Positions 46,980-58,517 of a stretch of DNA of 64,000 bases are shown here, one piece after another (position 1 is the first letter of the stretch; each line of letters begins with the position of its first letter). Source of the DNA: Sphagnum magellanicum. Lineage: Eukaryota > Streptophyta > Sphagnopsida > Sphagnales > Sphagnaceae. The notes beneath the pieces were generated by a model. It was not told the DNA's origin and made no database searches. It saw only the letters and a list, made by a program, of their open reading frames with translations. The stretch covers positions 19,784,038-19,848,037 of the forward strand of contig CM038923.1 of NCBI GenBank assembly GCA_021904315.1, given 5' to 3'. A program made the translations under genes and the position numbers.

Positions 46980-49500
46980 CTTCCTAATATTTGCAATCAA
47001 AATCAAAGGCTATTATTTAATGTAGTGTATTAATTTACCAATTAATAGGAGATTAGTAATGACTCTCCCTATTAATTGTAGGGGTAATGTCGTTAAGAAA
47101 TAATTCGTGGCTTTCTCACAAGTCCACAAAAAGCCTTAAATTTGTTTAAGGTTCAATCTAAATGTTTCTTGGGCAACAAATTTATCATTTTGTTCGGCCA
47201 CCCCTTTGATGAATTAAAAAATAAGATTTTAGCCTAAATATGAGACTGAAAGTTGCATCCAAAATAATGAGAAATTAAAAATCGAAATAAAATTTTAAAA
47301 TAAAATAAAATAAAATGTGTGATGGAAAATTATAGACAATTGACTGAAAAAAGAAAAGATGAATTAGAAATTATTGTATGCAACAAGTTTATCAACAAAC
47401 TTGTGAAGGAATATAATTAAACATATATTTAAGCACACACAATTCATATAACCTACTTAACTTGGAACCATGGTATTATTAAATTTTTTCTGATAATCAA
47501 CACAATCAAAGCATAATAGCTTGCCACACCCTACCCCTCTTTGACAACCCCTTAATAAATAAAAATTAAAAATGAATTGATTTTGAGGTTTTCAATCACC
47601 AAAATGAGGGGGGAAAAAAATGTTAAGATTTATATATTTGATTTTGCCAGAAATATACAAGGATGATTAAAGATTTGTATTTCATATCTCATTTATAATC
47701 AAATTTAGCTAAATCTTTTTAGGGACGGTTGCCACCTTGGTCTTCCTATGGATGGATGATTGCCACTTTGGCTACAAACAAAATTTGCTAGAAAAAACAT
47801 TGGTCCAAATGTCATGGCATTTTTATAGACTCCATATTATGAAGCAAATGATGTCCTATAGAACATTTCCAACTTGAACAAACTTCAAAAGATTAACATT
47901 TTTTTCACTAAAATCTTCCCCACCAAAATGATGTGATAAAGATTGAAGGAACACACATTTCATACCTTCCAAAAAATGTTATGCCCCTTGTTAATTTTCT
48001 TTTTCAAATTAAATTGGTTGAAAAACAAATAAAAGACATTTTTGTCACAAGGGGGTTGTGTGTGTGTGTGTTTTTTTCCCCAAGGTAACATTCACAAATT
48101 TTGGAACTACACATCTCTTTGAAGAGATTAATTATACCTCAAAAACACATAAAAACTATATTCTATATCATAAAAATTCTATTGGACCTTATGGAACAAT
48201 GCAAAAAACACGGTGTGGAGGGCAAGGTAGACCAAAAGGACTCATGCCTTTTGATAGTGCAAGCATCAAGATAACAACTTTAAAATGGATGGCAATTGTG
48301 ATACCTACCTCATTGCACATATGTAATAGCCATTGAATGACCTCCACAAAAGATCCAACGGTTGGTGTGGTGTAGCACGATGACAAACATTTTTGGGTTG
48401 TCGCTTTCCAAGTTGATTTTTTAAAAACAACTTTCAAACACAAAGCCCAAACACCTAACTTGTCCACAAATTCGCAATCCCCATTTCCATCCAATTAAAA
48501 GTATCCACCAAATGGATGATAAGTTACAAAATGGATGATCACTATAGATACTTGAACAAAATTTGCGGACATGTTTGAAAACCCAATCTTTGATGGAAAA
48601 GACATTAACTTATTATATGGGCAATGATTAAACATGTCGGGTTTGGGTCGGAATGTGTATAGGAAGAAGGTGTATAGCTACCCCATGTCGCCTTTCGACT
48701 ATTGAGGCACACCACATGTCTCCTTATGAAAAATATTGATGAAAGGGATGCATAAAATTTTCATTTAAGGAGGACGCCTTGAGCAACACGTAGAGGTATG
48801 TCGGTTCATTGTCCATATATATATTTTATATGAAACATAATCATAGACTTAAAAAAATGAATCGAAGCCCCCAATTTAGTGTTAAGAAGGTATATTCATA
48901 ATTTTTAGAAGCAACCCAAATAATTTTGAGGTTTTCATCATGGAACACATGGGTCCATTCTCATTCACCCGATGTTCACATTTTGACTAATGGTCTTCAC
49001 AAGGTGTTACTGTGAAATCGTGAGTTCAATTTCTTCTAACCTTGCAATAATTTCTTGTCCATGAATGGTGGGCATTTCGGAAAAATAAAATGCCCCTTCC
49101 AAAAAGCGTTTCAAAAAGAGCAAGCGATTCAAAATGGTCGCTCTCTTGTCTTAATAAAATATTAGTGGGTACCCGTGACCTTCGAACATTGTGAAGTCCC
49201 CCAGTTTCTTTAAACCAAGAGACACACACACAAAGGCGCAAAACAACTATTTTATTTATTTATTTTATTTATTATTTTTGACGAAAATTTGTTGAAAAGT
49301 CCCCCATGAAAACATACATGGAAGGAATGTCTGATATATATAAAAGCCCCATTTTAATCTAATCCAACCCATCCCCTTGGACGAAACCAAAGCCTAAGCC
49401 CTGGAAAAAAACTGGGAGTCCAAAGAAGACATCGAAGAACCCCATACCCACAAGAAGAATCATTGCAGCACCTCGCGGTAGACCACATTACTGGTGTAAA
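46980..49500. other. AT-rich gene-free stretch
   Basis: No coding frame is supported. The segment 47565-47800 is a diverged direct copy of 58195-58430: both contain gaggttttcaat-accaaaa-tgagggg, ggatgatt, agctaaat-tt and gattgccactttggct. A (GT)n run lies at 48056-48072. Confidence 0.4.
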
Positions 49501-49529
49501 CACTAGCAGGGGCCCCATTTAGAGTTGCC

Positions 49530-50522
49530 CTACTGCCACCTTATACTAACACCCGGACGCCCCATTGTGAACCGCACTGAGAGAAAGCCACATAAAGCTG
49601 CCCATGGCAAAAAAACAAGCTTGGGTAGGTACACCCCCATTATCTGTAGTGTCTGCCCCTGGGCCTTGTTGATAGTCATGGCAAATGCGGGCCGCAATGG
49701 GAACTGTCGCCGATGGAGAGTAAAAGACATCCTTTTCGTGTCAGAGGGAATGATGTTGAGGCGAGGAATGAAAACACGTTTGCCTTTGTCCGGTCCTGTG
49801 GCAATCTCAGCATAAATTATGTGATGCATCAGCTTGAACACAATAAGCCGAGTGCAATTTGCAAGGTCGCCTAACATATTCTGCAACAAAATCACCGAGC
49901 AACCTTCCTGCAAGGTCAAAATGTGGGATGGCACCCTTAACATGCTCAGGGAGTTTAGAAACTCGGTGGGGTAAACCCCTCTCTGTTCGCCTTGCACAAC
50001 AGAATCAGAGCTCTGGTATGTGTGACGTTGTGCTGGTGGGCCGTCACGTGTGGTGAGGTCAAACCGATTCATGATGGCGGTGTTGATGCTGTTAATGTCC
50101 TCGTTTAATGGAGTTAAAATGGTCGTCTGAATGATGTGTTCATTGCGTGACTACGAGTCTGTGAAGCGGCCAAGGTCGCCGTAAACTTCATCCACCAGGC
50201 TATCAATGGCGTCACCCTAGCAGCACATGTCTTCTAGGATCAAAACAACCTTCTCCCCAACCTTAGGAAAGACTTGCTTTGTGCTTTCCCCAATGCGCTA
50301 CAAGTTGTTTGCCCAAGCTTGCTATTGTTGGTCATCAACCGCGGCATTGGCTCCGCCTTGTGCCAAAAGCCTCTAAACACACATGTTTTCATGCAAATGA
50401 CGCACTTTAACATTGTTCCAAAAGATTGCGGACTTCTTGAGACTAGCATCCACAACCTGGCCTCGCGTGCCCCAGGGAATCACATGCAATAGGTGCTTAA
50501 AATCACCTCCCATGATAACAAC
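49530..50522 (-). mobile_element. Helitron Pif1-like helicase, C-terminal half
   Basis: Read on the minus strand from 50522: VVIMGGDFKHLLHVIP, GTRGQVVDASLKKSAIFWNN, VKVRHLHENM, then ILTPLNEDINSINTAIMNRF, YPTEFLNSL, a GCSVILLQNMLGDLANCTRL block, FIPRLNIIPSD, and RRQFPLRPAFAMTINKAQGQ. These are motifs III to VI of Helitron RepHel helicases. The expected HGQLYVALS motif is readable as CHGQLYVAFS in the next frame, so a small indel lies near 49600. The Walker A and B part and the Rep HUH nuclease are not here. The N-terminal Helitron piece lies across the LTR element at 53857-54600. Confidence 0.85.
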
Positions 50523-51342
50523 TGTCGCAACCCCACTTTGGCCAAGTGTGGGGGTGAAGCCCAACACTTGGAAAAGTTGGGGATTTGGAATCCTCCAGGA
50601 CTCCCGAATGTTCAGAGCTCGATAGCAAGGGGAAAAACACCTCTCATTGGGGTGTTCTTGGTGTCATTGGAAAGGTCTTGAAACGTAGATATCGAAAATG
50701 CCCTCGCATTGGCAATTCGGACGTCTGCAGCCCAAGTTATGGGCAAAAGAAGGGCCGGGAGTCAAACTGGCAGTTTGACTCCCGACCACTAAAAGTCAGT
50801 AATCGACCTCTTCCCGACGTCCGATTTGAGTGTGCGACATGGCATTGAAAAGATCTCGACGAGGGATACAACTTTGGTTTAGACCTTGTTGCAATTCAAC
50901 TCTGCTGTCGGGAGTTATGGTGGTTCAAAGTTCCGGGAGTCCCGCCGGGACAATTTCGGGACTCCATTTCGGGAGTCCCGAGAATTTGTGCCATTCGGAT
51001 GTAGCCTCCGCGACCAGCCGCAGAGAATACTATATGGGGGAAGGTGGTGGCTTCCCCCGAGCTCGGGCCGTGGTGAGTCTTGTGTGTCCAAGTGCCCATG
51101 GCAAGTCCCAACACCCAAGGGTGTCCCGAATGCTAAACTAACCCGATTTGATTGGTTTTGGATGCAGATTCACACGAGCTAAGCTAGTTCCTCTTCCTAG
51201 TCTAATACCGGGGCTCTCAACTCGACCCTCTACCCCTTTTTAGGGTTGGAAGCCGGGAGTGTGCTACCAAGTCTCAACTTTCTGCAATTTGACTTTGTGA
51301 AACCCTCAAGTGGGTTTCACCCCGTGACTTGGGAGTGCGTCA
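50523..51342 (+). repeat. Left long terminal repeat of the gag-protease element
   Basis: About 820 bases, beginning with tgtcgcaaccccactttggc and ending gggagtgcgtca. It is GC-richer than its surroundings, with several cgggagtcccg-type short repeats. Confidence 0.88.
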
Positions 51343-51358
51343 CGTGGTATCAGAGCAA

Positions 51359-53074
51359 ATGGTGAAGCTCACTTCTTGGGTTGGAATGGCTCGCAAGAAG
51401 AACCGTAAGCAAGCTTCCGAGACTAGGCCCGAGGAGCCCGTCGAAGACCTAGTAGCCCCGCTGGAATCAATTGAGGAGGAGGAACCAAACTTCCGGGAGG
51501 ACCAAGATGAGCCCGAGGTTGGACTTGAAAGTGAGGAGGAACAATGGAGCTCGGTCCTATTCACCCCGGAGCAACTTGAAGTCCTCCTCAAGATGAATAG
51601 GCCCAACTTTGGTGAGTTGGTGGCGGCCCTCAAAATAGGGACCTCCAAGGGTAAAAGGTTTCAACCGGCCAAGCCCGGGAACTTCGATGGTGCCCGATAC
51701 CGAAAAGTTGTGGATGCTTGGCTTGCCGAAATGGAAGACTACATACATGCCGCCAAGGTTGGTCGGCATTCCGCCGTGGAGCTTGCTCAATCCTACTTGA
51801 AGGGCTATGCTGCCACTTGGTGGCGGACGGTGAGGCAAGACGAGGGCAAGAACCATGGTTATACGTGGAAATTTTTCAAGGATCGCATTGAGGTGGAATT
51901 CGTCCCGAGGAACTCCGACTACATTTCTAGGTGCAAACTTCGTGACCTTGTGAATGCCACAAATGAGAACTTGAGGCAATATGTGAGGGCTTATTCCGAA
52001 CTCATGTTGGAGGTTCGACACATGCACGAGATGGACCGTGTGTGCCAATTTGTGATGGGGCTTCTAACTTGGGCCAAGCGAAAGCTTGAGGAGAGTTGGC
52101 CCGCCTCATTATCCGAGGCCATCACGAAAGTGGAGAACTTCTCCGATGTGGGGCGGAGTGACAAATCCGGGTTCAAGAAGGACAACAAGTTCCTTCACAA
52201 GAAGCCAAGGCATGAGGGGGAATGGAACCGGGGGCAAGGTAGCCCAACCAAGGATAAGCCCAAAACATTTCAAGGCTCGGGGTTCAAACCTAAAGGAAGT
52301 TTCGTGAAGAAGGGGGTTCCTTCAAAAGGGAGCCAACCCAAGGGAGATTTTGGAGCAAAGCCCAAGGGGGCATGCTTCAATTGCAATGAAATGGGGCATT
52401 ACTCCAAAGATTGCCCCAAGTCCAAATCGGGTGTTGGGAGCTCCAAGGTACTTGCTCTCAATGCCACTTTAGCCCAAAAGGAATGCAACCGACTTATTTT
52501 CTTGAAAGGGAAGATTTCTAAGCGGGAAATTTTATGTCTTTTGGACACAGGGGCCTCTCACAATTTCATAACTTTGGAAAGCGCCGAAAGGATGGAGCTC
52601 CACTTGGAGGAGCTCAAGGCACCCATTGAGGTGCACTTCGCGGATGGGGTTCCCCATCTAACTACTTTACAAGCAAAGGGAGTGCCTCTCCAATTCCCCA
52701 ATTGGAGAGGAAAGGTGGACTTGTTAGTTTCCACCTTGGGTGAAATGGAGTGTGTTTTGGGAATGGAATTCATTACCCAAAACAATGTGCTCATTGAAGG
52801 GCACAATAGGTTAGTTAGAATCCCATCTAAAAGTGGGATTGTGCGAGTCAAGGCACAAGAGTTACCTTGTGTGGGTGGTCCAACCATCCACTTTATGTTA
52901 GGAAAAGCTTGGAAAAAGGAATGCGTGGGAGGTGTTGGCATGATGTGTGTCATGCGGGTGTTAGACGAATATGAGCCCAAGGAAGTCACCAAGTTGGTGA
53001 CTTCCCCCAAGTGCATAAAGCAAGTTGTGGAAGAGTTCCTGTCGCGACCCCACTTTGGCCAAGTGTGGGGGTGA
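51359..53074 (+). CDS. Gag-protease polyprotein of the compact LTR element
   Basis: From the ATG at 51359, just inside the primer-binding site, one open frame runs to 53072-53074, so its last codons lie in the right terminal repeat. Order of parts: an acidic N-terminus, the gag helical domain (YLKGYAATWWRTV, FKDRIEVEFVP, LRQYVRAYSELM), a basic linker rich in Lys/Gly/Pro, one CCHC knuckle, then a retropepsin-type domain with DTGAS and a VLGMEFITQNN segment. The length of about 570 residues suits gag plus protease alone. Confidence 0.85.
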   Translation: MVKLTSWVGMARKKNRKQASETRPEEPVEDLVAPLESIEEEEPNFREDQDEPEVGLESEEEQWSSVLFTPEQLEVLLKMNRPNFGELVAALKIGTSKGKRFQPAKPGNFDGARYRKVVDAWLAEMEDYIHAAKVGRHSAVELAQSYLKGYAATWWRTVRQDEGKNHGYTWKFFKDRIEVEFVPRNSDYISRCKLRDLVNATNENLRQYVRAYSELMLEVRHMHEMDRVCQFVMGLLTWAKRKLEESWPASLSEAITKVENFSDVGRSDKSGFKKDNKFLHKKPRHEGEWNRGQGSPTKDKPKTFQGSGFKPKGSFVKKGVPSKGSQPKGDFGAKPKGACFNCNEMGHYSKDCPKSKSGVGSSKVLALNATLAQKECNRLIFLKGKISKREILCLLDTGASHNFITLESAERMELHLEELKAPIEVHFADGVPHLTTLQAKGVPLQFPNWRGKVDLLVSTLGEMECVLGMEFITQNNVLIEGHNRLVRIPSKSGIVRVKAQELPCVGGPTIHFMLGKAWKKECVGGVGMMCVMRVLDEYEPKEVTKLVTSPKCIKQVVEEFLSRPHFGQVWG

Positions 53075-53847
53075 AGCCCAGGTTGGAGGTTGGGAGTCTT
53101 CCGGGACTCCCGAATGTTTAGAGCTCGACAGCAAGGGGCAAAACACCTCGCATTGGGGTGTTCTTAGTGTCATTGGAAGGGTCTTGAAACGTAGATATCG
53201 AAAATGCCCTCGCATTGGCAATTCGGACATTTGCAGCCCAAGTTATGGGCAAAAGAAGGGCCAGGAGTCAAACTGGCAATTTGACTCCCGACCACTAAAA
53301 GTCGAGAATCGACCTCTTCCTGACGTCCGATTTGAGTGTGCGACATGGCGTTGGAAAGATCTCAACGAGGGCTACAACTTTGGTTCAGACCTCGTCGCAA
53401 TCCAACTCTGCAGTCGGGAGTTATGGCGGTTCAAAGTTCCGAGAATCCCGCCGGGACAATTTCGGGACTCCATTTCGAGAGTCCCGGGAATTTGTGCCAT
53501 TTGGATGTAGCCTCCGTGACCAGCCATAGAGAATATTATATGGGGGAAGGTGGTGGCTTCCCCCGAGTCCGGGCCGTGGTGAGTCTTGTGTGTCCAAGTG
53601 CCCGTGGCAAGTCCCAACACCCAAGGGTGTCCCGAATGCTAAACTAACCCGATTTGGTTGGTTTTGGATGCAGATTCACACAAGCTAAGCTAGTCCCTCT
53701 TCCTAGTCTAATCTCGGGGCTCCCAACTCGACCCTCTACCCCTTTCTAGAGTTGGAAGCCGGGAGCGTGCTACTAAGTTCAATTTTCCTTAACTTGACTT
53801 TGTGAAACCCTCAAGTGGGTTTCACCCCATGACTTGGGAGCGCGTCA
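53040..53847 (+). repeat. Right long terminal repeat of the gag-protease element
   Basis: About 808 bases, nearly identical to 50523-51342 in order and wording. The five bases flanking the element (acaac before, agcca after) do not match, so no target duplication is visible. Confidence 0.88.
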
Positions 53848-53856
53848 AGCCAGGTC

Positions 53857-54600
53857 TTAAGGGGGCAAATCCATGGCCTGCACAAAGCGCTGAACATAGA
53901 CATTGTTCCCTAAAAGCATCTGTTGTAGTTCCTCTAAAGTGCAATGGTCCAGGTCTACGTTGCCCTGACCAAGAATAACAAAACGGGCAGCAGCCTGAGC
54001 ATGCACATTATCTATGATATATAGCTGGGCAAACTGATGGGGGCTCCCTTGAGGAGGTGCCAACGGCCCTAGCAAATGATGCACAACGCCCCTTATGGCA
54101 ATCATACTGACCCCATCTGCGGGTGACTCGATGTTAATGCCAGAAGAGGCCATCTGCAAGGAGGAATTGTATTTCCGAATGTGCTTGCGAAAAGATACGG
54201 TGGCAAGGGGGAGGTGTGTACCAGGTGCATGCTCATAAGTGAGTAGGTCCCGCAATGGTTGAGGAGGAGGAATGGGGAAGACGACTTCACAGCTGCAAGA
54301 TTTGCCTTTAGCATAGCAAAGGTTTGCGTGTCCCTGGGAAGCCTCATCAGGCCAAATCATAGCTTGACATTGTTGGCACTCAGTTGTCCTACCCTCTATG
54401 TCAAGCACCGGAACACTGGTCTCATCAAATTCTGAAAGGGGGACGTAGGCTACTATGTGCAAAGCTTGCTGACCCCGTGCCTGCTGGTGACACTCACGGT
54501 CGCGGTCTCGTTGCTGCTGTCGGGCTACGATGGACATGCGGTCCACATAGTTCCGCTGGCGGTCAATGGTAAACAACCTGTTCCTGGAAACGATGTCCAT
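53857..54600 (-). mobile_element. Helitron N-terminal (helitron-like N) region
   Basis: An open minus-strand frame of 247 codons. It contains the Cys-rich segment (ECQQCQAMIWPDEAS ... CYAKGKSCSCEVVFPIPPPQ), LRDLLTYEH, FRKHIRKYNSSLQMAS, IRGVVHHLLGPLAPPQG and HQFAQLYIIDNVHAQAAAR, the standard order of the helitron-like N domain. The basic QQQRDRDRECHQQARG segment before it is typical as well. The Rep HUH nuclease and helicase motifs I-II, which should follow, are not found on either side of the LTR element, so the Helitron is internally deleted and non-functional. Confidence 0.85.
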
Positions 54601-54657
54601 AAATGCTTGATTTCAGATGGCGATTCTTGTGTACATGTTCTACATGTTAAATTACAT

Positions 54658-55500
54658 ATAAGTATTTTTCACTAAGCAATTCTGCATAAGCGAAATCAAG
54701 CACATAGCTATTTTCCACTCGGCAATTTTGCATTTGCAAAATCTCACCAGTTCATAGGCTCACAGTGGGATCTCCGAAAAGCAGCCTGGTTTTCCTGTGA
54801 GTGTTTTCCATCTACAAAAACTCAAAGATTATTATTAAGATTTGTGGGATCTCCACCATTCGTAGCAGATTAAAATGAGACCATGGCAGCAGAAAGTCTG
54901 ACAAATACATCCAATCTAGTGGTGATGGATTATTGCAGATAAGTATTTTTCACTTAGCAATTCTGCATATGTGAAATCAAGCACATAGCTATTTTCCACT
55001 CAGCAATTTTGCATCTGCAAAATCTCGCCAGTTCATAGCCTCACATTGGGATCTCCTAAAAGCAGCCTGGTTTTCCTGTGAGTGTTTTCCATCTGCAAAA
55101 TCTTAGATATTATTATTTTTTGGGATCTTTAGCATTCCTAGTAGATTAAAATGAGACCATGGCAGCAGAAATTCAACAGACACATTTGTATCAGAAAAGT
55201 CTTCTTTGTGTGAGTGGGGTGAAGATTGATATGTTCTACTCTTTAAAAGTTTGCATCAGAAAAGTCTTCTTTGTGTGAGTGGGGTGAAGATTAATCTGGT
55301 CTACTCTTTAAAAGTTGAGGGTAAATGCAGGTGCACATGAGGAGAATAGAACTTTCATAGATGGATGGGAATTGCCTAAAGAAACATTTTGTGACTGGTT
55401 TTGGTTTTACAACTGGGGTGGAACATACTTCAACAGACACATTTGCATCAGAAAAGTCTTCTTTGTGTGAGTGGGGTGAAGACTGATCTAGTCTACCTCC
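54658..55500 (+). repeat. Local duplications upstream of the Helitron N-terminal region
   Basis: A block of about 240 bases (taagtatttttcact-agcaa through accatggcagcagaaa) occurs at 54658-54896 and again at 54939-55173. A second unit of about 65 bases (cagaaaagtcttctttgtgt ... tctactctttaaaag) occurs at 55181-55249 and 55250-55315, with a third partial copy at 55439-55498. Both sets keep the same orientation. Internal duplication in the 5' part of a Helitron is one possible explanation. Confidence 0.8.
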
Positions 55501-56605
55501 CCAACATGTTAGTGACTGAAGAACTTTGTGAAGTTCACATTATCATTTTCATTAAGATTTGTAGAAAGTTATTATAGGTACTGCATTACCAAGTCCGCAC
55601 TTTCATTGTACCTACAAACCATCAATGACATGATCATGAGTCCCAAGTTGTATTATGCTATGAACACTTCAGCTACTCATTCCAATGACAATCAGTTGCT
55701 TTTTCTCCTATCCAATCCTTTTCTCTATGCATCTCTCTGCCTCCGATCTGCTAGCTCCTCTTACACATCTCTCCTTGCCTTTGTGAAGAAATTGCTCGTA
55801 CATTCAGATACAAAAAGGAAAAAAAGGAAATATGTTGTCACTTGTATTTTTTGGGAGAAAGACAAGTGAAGCAATTCCCTAGATTTTGACTTTCGAGTAG
55901 AGAAATAGACAAAAATACAAAAAGCTTTTTAAAAAATGGATAATATGTACAAACGTGTTGTCAATTACTGATCTTCTTCTTTGGAAAAGTGATGGTTACC
56001 ACTGAGAAATGAGGTTACGTCAAAATCTGGAAAAAAAACACACACATTTCATTTATGAAGAGTAGGCTCTAGAATCTACTCTTTGTTTTCCCACTTCGAT
56101 TCTGCTTCACTCTTTGCTGACAAATCAATGAGAGTAGTGTATTTTATTTGATGGAAAAATTTCACAACTTGGTGAGAAAAAAGGCCCCTACTTAACGTAC
56201 AAAGGGATCTTTTTGAAAAGGATGGGCCCAAGTCACCATATTATAAGGAAAATTTTATCTAAGAGCATCTCCAACATTGGATTATTCATTCGTTCGTTCG
56301 TTACTTCTTCCTTTTCTACTATTTGTAGTGTTTGTTTCTCTACTGATTTTGTGTTGTTTCCGTTATTCCTCTTGTCTCTTTCTCCCCTTTCATTTCTCCC
56401 TTGTGTCTTCCTTGCTCTTTTCACTTTCCCTTCTATTCTTAATATTTTTTGTCTTATGGCTTTTTCGTCTGTTATCTACTTCCCCTCTAAAACCCTCATG
56501 AGCAACTTCACTTAGAACATTGTTGCACAAACACAAAGCTTCACAGCAACGTAACTAAAACTGGGAAAAAAAACAAAACAAAACAAAATCACGAAAAGAA
56601 AACAA
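55500..56605. other. Gene-free stretch
   Basis: No supported coding frame. A pyrimidine-rich run at about 56285-56500 gives long chance frames. Confidence 0.35.
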
Positions 56606-57540
56606 TGTCACAACCGTAGCTTTGGGCTTGCGACCAAGGCAAAGGGGTTGCAAGGGTGCGAGCCAAGGGGAAGCCTGAGAGTCACATCAGAGACTCCCGG
56701 AAGTGTAGGAGAGTGTGAGGGAGTGAGCCTTCACACTCCCAAGGCAACTCCCACTTTGGGAGAGGGAGTCCGAATGGACTCCCAAAATTTCAGAGACCGA
56801 TTTGAAGGGTCAAAACTCAATGGCTTGTGGCGTTCTTTATGTCATTACAAAGCTCTTGGAACGTAGATGCCTAAAATGGGCTCGCATTGCTCATTTGAAC
56901 ATTTAAAACACAAGTTATGGCCAAAAGAAGGGGCCGGGAGTCGAATTGCCAGTTTGACTCCCAACCAGAAAAAGTCGGGAATCGACCCGATTTACTTGGC
57001 TGCAGACAACATGCCACATACCGTTCGAAAGCTCTCGACAAGAGCTATAACTTTGCTTCAGATCGCACTTCGCCTGCTCGCAAAGTTATGGGGCTCCAAA
57101 GTCCCGAGAATCCCGACTGGCAAGATTTCAGGACTCCCACACGGGAGTCCCGCGGTAGTCCCGGGAGTCCTAGGAGTCTCGGGAGAGAAAAGCCATTTGG
57201 ATGTGGGCCCCGTGGAGAGCTACAGAATATACTATAAGGGGGAAGGTGATGGCTTCCCCCAAGTCTGGGCCATGGTGAGTCTTGTGTGTCCGTGTTGCCC
57301 GTGGTTCGTCTTAGCACCAAAGGTGCTCCAACTATGTACTAACCACTTTGTGTGGGTTGTGTGTAGGCCCGTGGGAATGAATAAGCTTGTCAATTCTTCC
57401 TAGTCCCATCCCGGAGCTCCAACACGCCCCTCTACCCCTCAAAGTGTTGTGAGCTAGGGAGCGCATCCTGACTCTTCCCTTTTCCGTTGTCTTTCACTTG
57501 GACTCACATTTGAGTCCTTCAAGGAGTTGGGAGTGCATCA
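56606..57540 (+). repeat. Solo LTR related to the gag-protease element
   Basis: Begins TGTCACAACC and ends GGAGTGCATCA. It shares in order with the 50523-51342 repeat: gaacgtagat, caagttatggccaaaagaag, gtttgactccca, gggggaaggt-atggcttccccc, ggtgagtcttgtgtgtcc and cgcccctctacccct. It is clearly more diverged than the two repeats of the complete element, hence older or from a sister subfamily. Flanking bases aacaa and aataa could be a target duplication with one change. Confidence 0.75.
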
Positions 57541-58500
57541 AATAATCACCACCAAGCTGAAAAACTGCAACAAAAAGCTTACGAAAACACAGTCCCACAA
57601 GCAAACACATACATACATACCTATAATAAAACCACCGCTTGTTTGCAAATCTGTTCCCGTCAATAGCGCATCAAAACCTTCACAAATCGATGAAAATGAT
57701 CTGCAAAAACATCACAAAAACACACACATTTTCTTTGCAACGCAGTTCTATTTTCTTCGGAGAGATGATCCGATTAGGGTCACCTAATCCTGTTTAGGTC
57801 AGCATTAATGAGCCTGATGATTAGCAGATTCATTCTTATCCAGTTTAGATGATCGGAACCCTGTTTTAGTCGCTTCAAAAACCATAAATCTTTTTTTTTT
57901 AAAACTCTGGGAACAAGAAATTCCGATTGACCGGGCCCGATGATCCGAATCCTGTTTTAACCGCTTCAAAAAACAAAAATCTTTTAAACGAAAACTTTGG
58001 GAACAAGAAATTCTGGCTCGGAAACCACAGATATTTTTAAAAAAAACTCGGGGAACAGGAAATTCCGATCGACGGGCCGGGCCCGGTCGGCCTAAACGCT
58101 GAGCTCTGTCATAGACATAGTGAATTTATAGATAGGATTGACTAAATTCTGCGAAAAAAAATAATTTCAAAATGATCAAAGTTAAAAATCTCAAAATGAA
58201 ATGACTTTGGAGGTTTTCAATTACCAAAAGTGAGGGGAAAAATAGTAAAATTTTCCAGATTTCTATATTTGGTTTTCAATGTGTAGCCAAAGATATGGAA
58301 GGATGATTCAAGTTTGATACATCATATATGGTTTATAGCCATATTTGGCTAAATATTCCTAAGAATGATTGCCACTTTTTTTACATCTTCCTATTGATGA
58401 TTGTCACTTTGGCTAAAAAAAAAAATCCCCAAAAAAAACATTGCTTGACATGTAAATTGAATTCACTAGTTACCAAGTCTTCTTCCGGATGCAACATTTG
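57541..58500. repeat. Gene-free stretch with a three-unit tandem repeat at about 57849-58070
   Basis: Units of about 90 bases start near 57849 and 57939, with a shorter third near 58019. They share cctgttttaaccgcttcaaa, then an A/T run, then ggaacaagaaattccgat. The interval 58195-58430 is the partner of the repeat at 47565-47800. Confidence 0.65.
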
Positions 58501-58517
58501 GAGAAAAAAATAAATAC

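Larger units (their letters stand above)
50523..53847 (+). mobile_element. Compact LTR retrotransposon encoding gag and protease only (TR-GAG type)
   Basis: Two direct terminal repeats (50523-51342 and 53040-53847), both beginning TGTCGC and ending GCGTCA, flank a single open coding region. A primer-binding site of the Met-tRNA type (tggtatcagagc) follows the left repeat at 51345-51356. The protein has a retrotransposon gag domain, a zinc knuckle (CFNCNEMGHYSKDCPKS) and an aspartic protease site (LCLLDTGASHNFIT). No reverse transcriptase, RNase H or integrase coding space exists. This matches the known class of terminal-repeat elements with only GAG, mobilised in trans. It looks whole as such and fairly young, as the repeats are very similar. 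It lies within the Helitron, so it inserted later. Confidence 0.85.

Noticed and set aside
49500-49525. Helitron 3' end (ctag next to a ggggcccc palindrome)
   Set aside because: The palindrome lies only two bases from CTAG and has no loop, unlike the usual hairpin about 10 bases upstream of CTRR; too weak to call a terminus.
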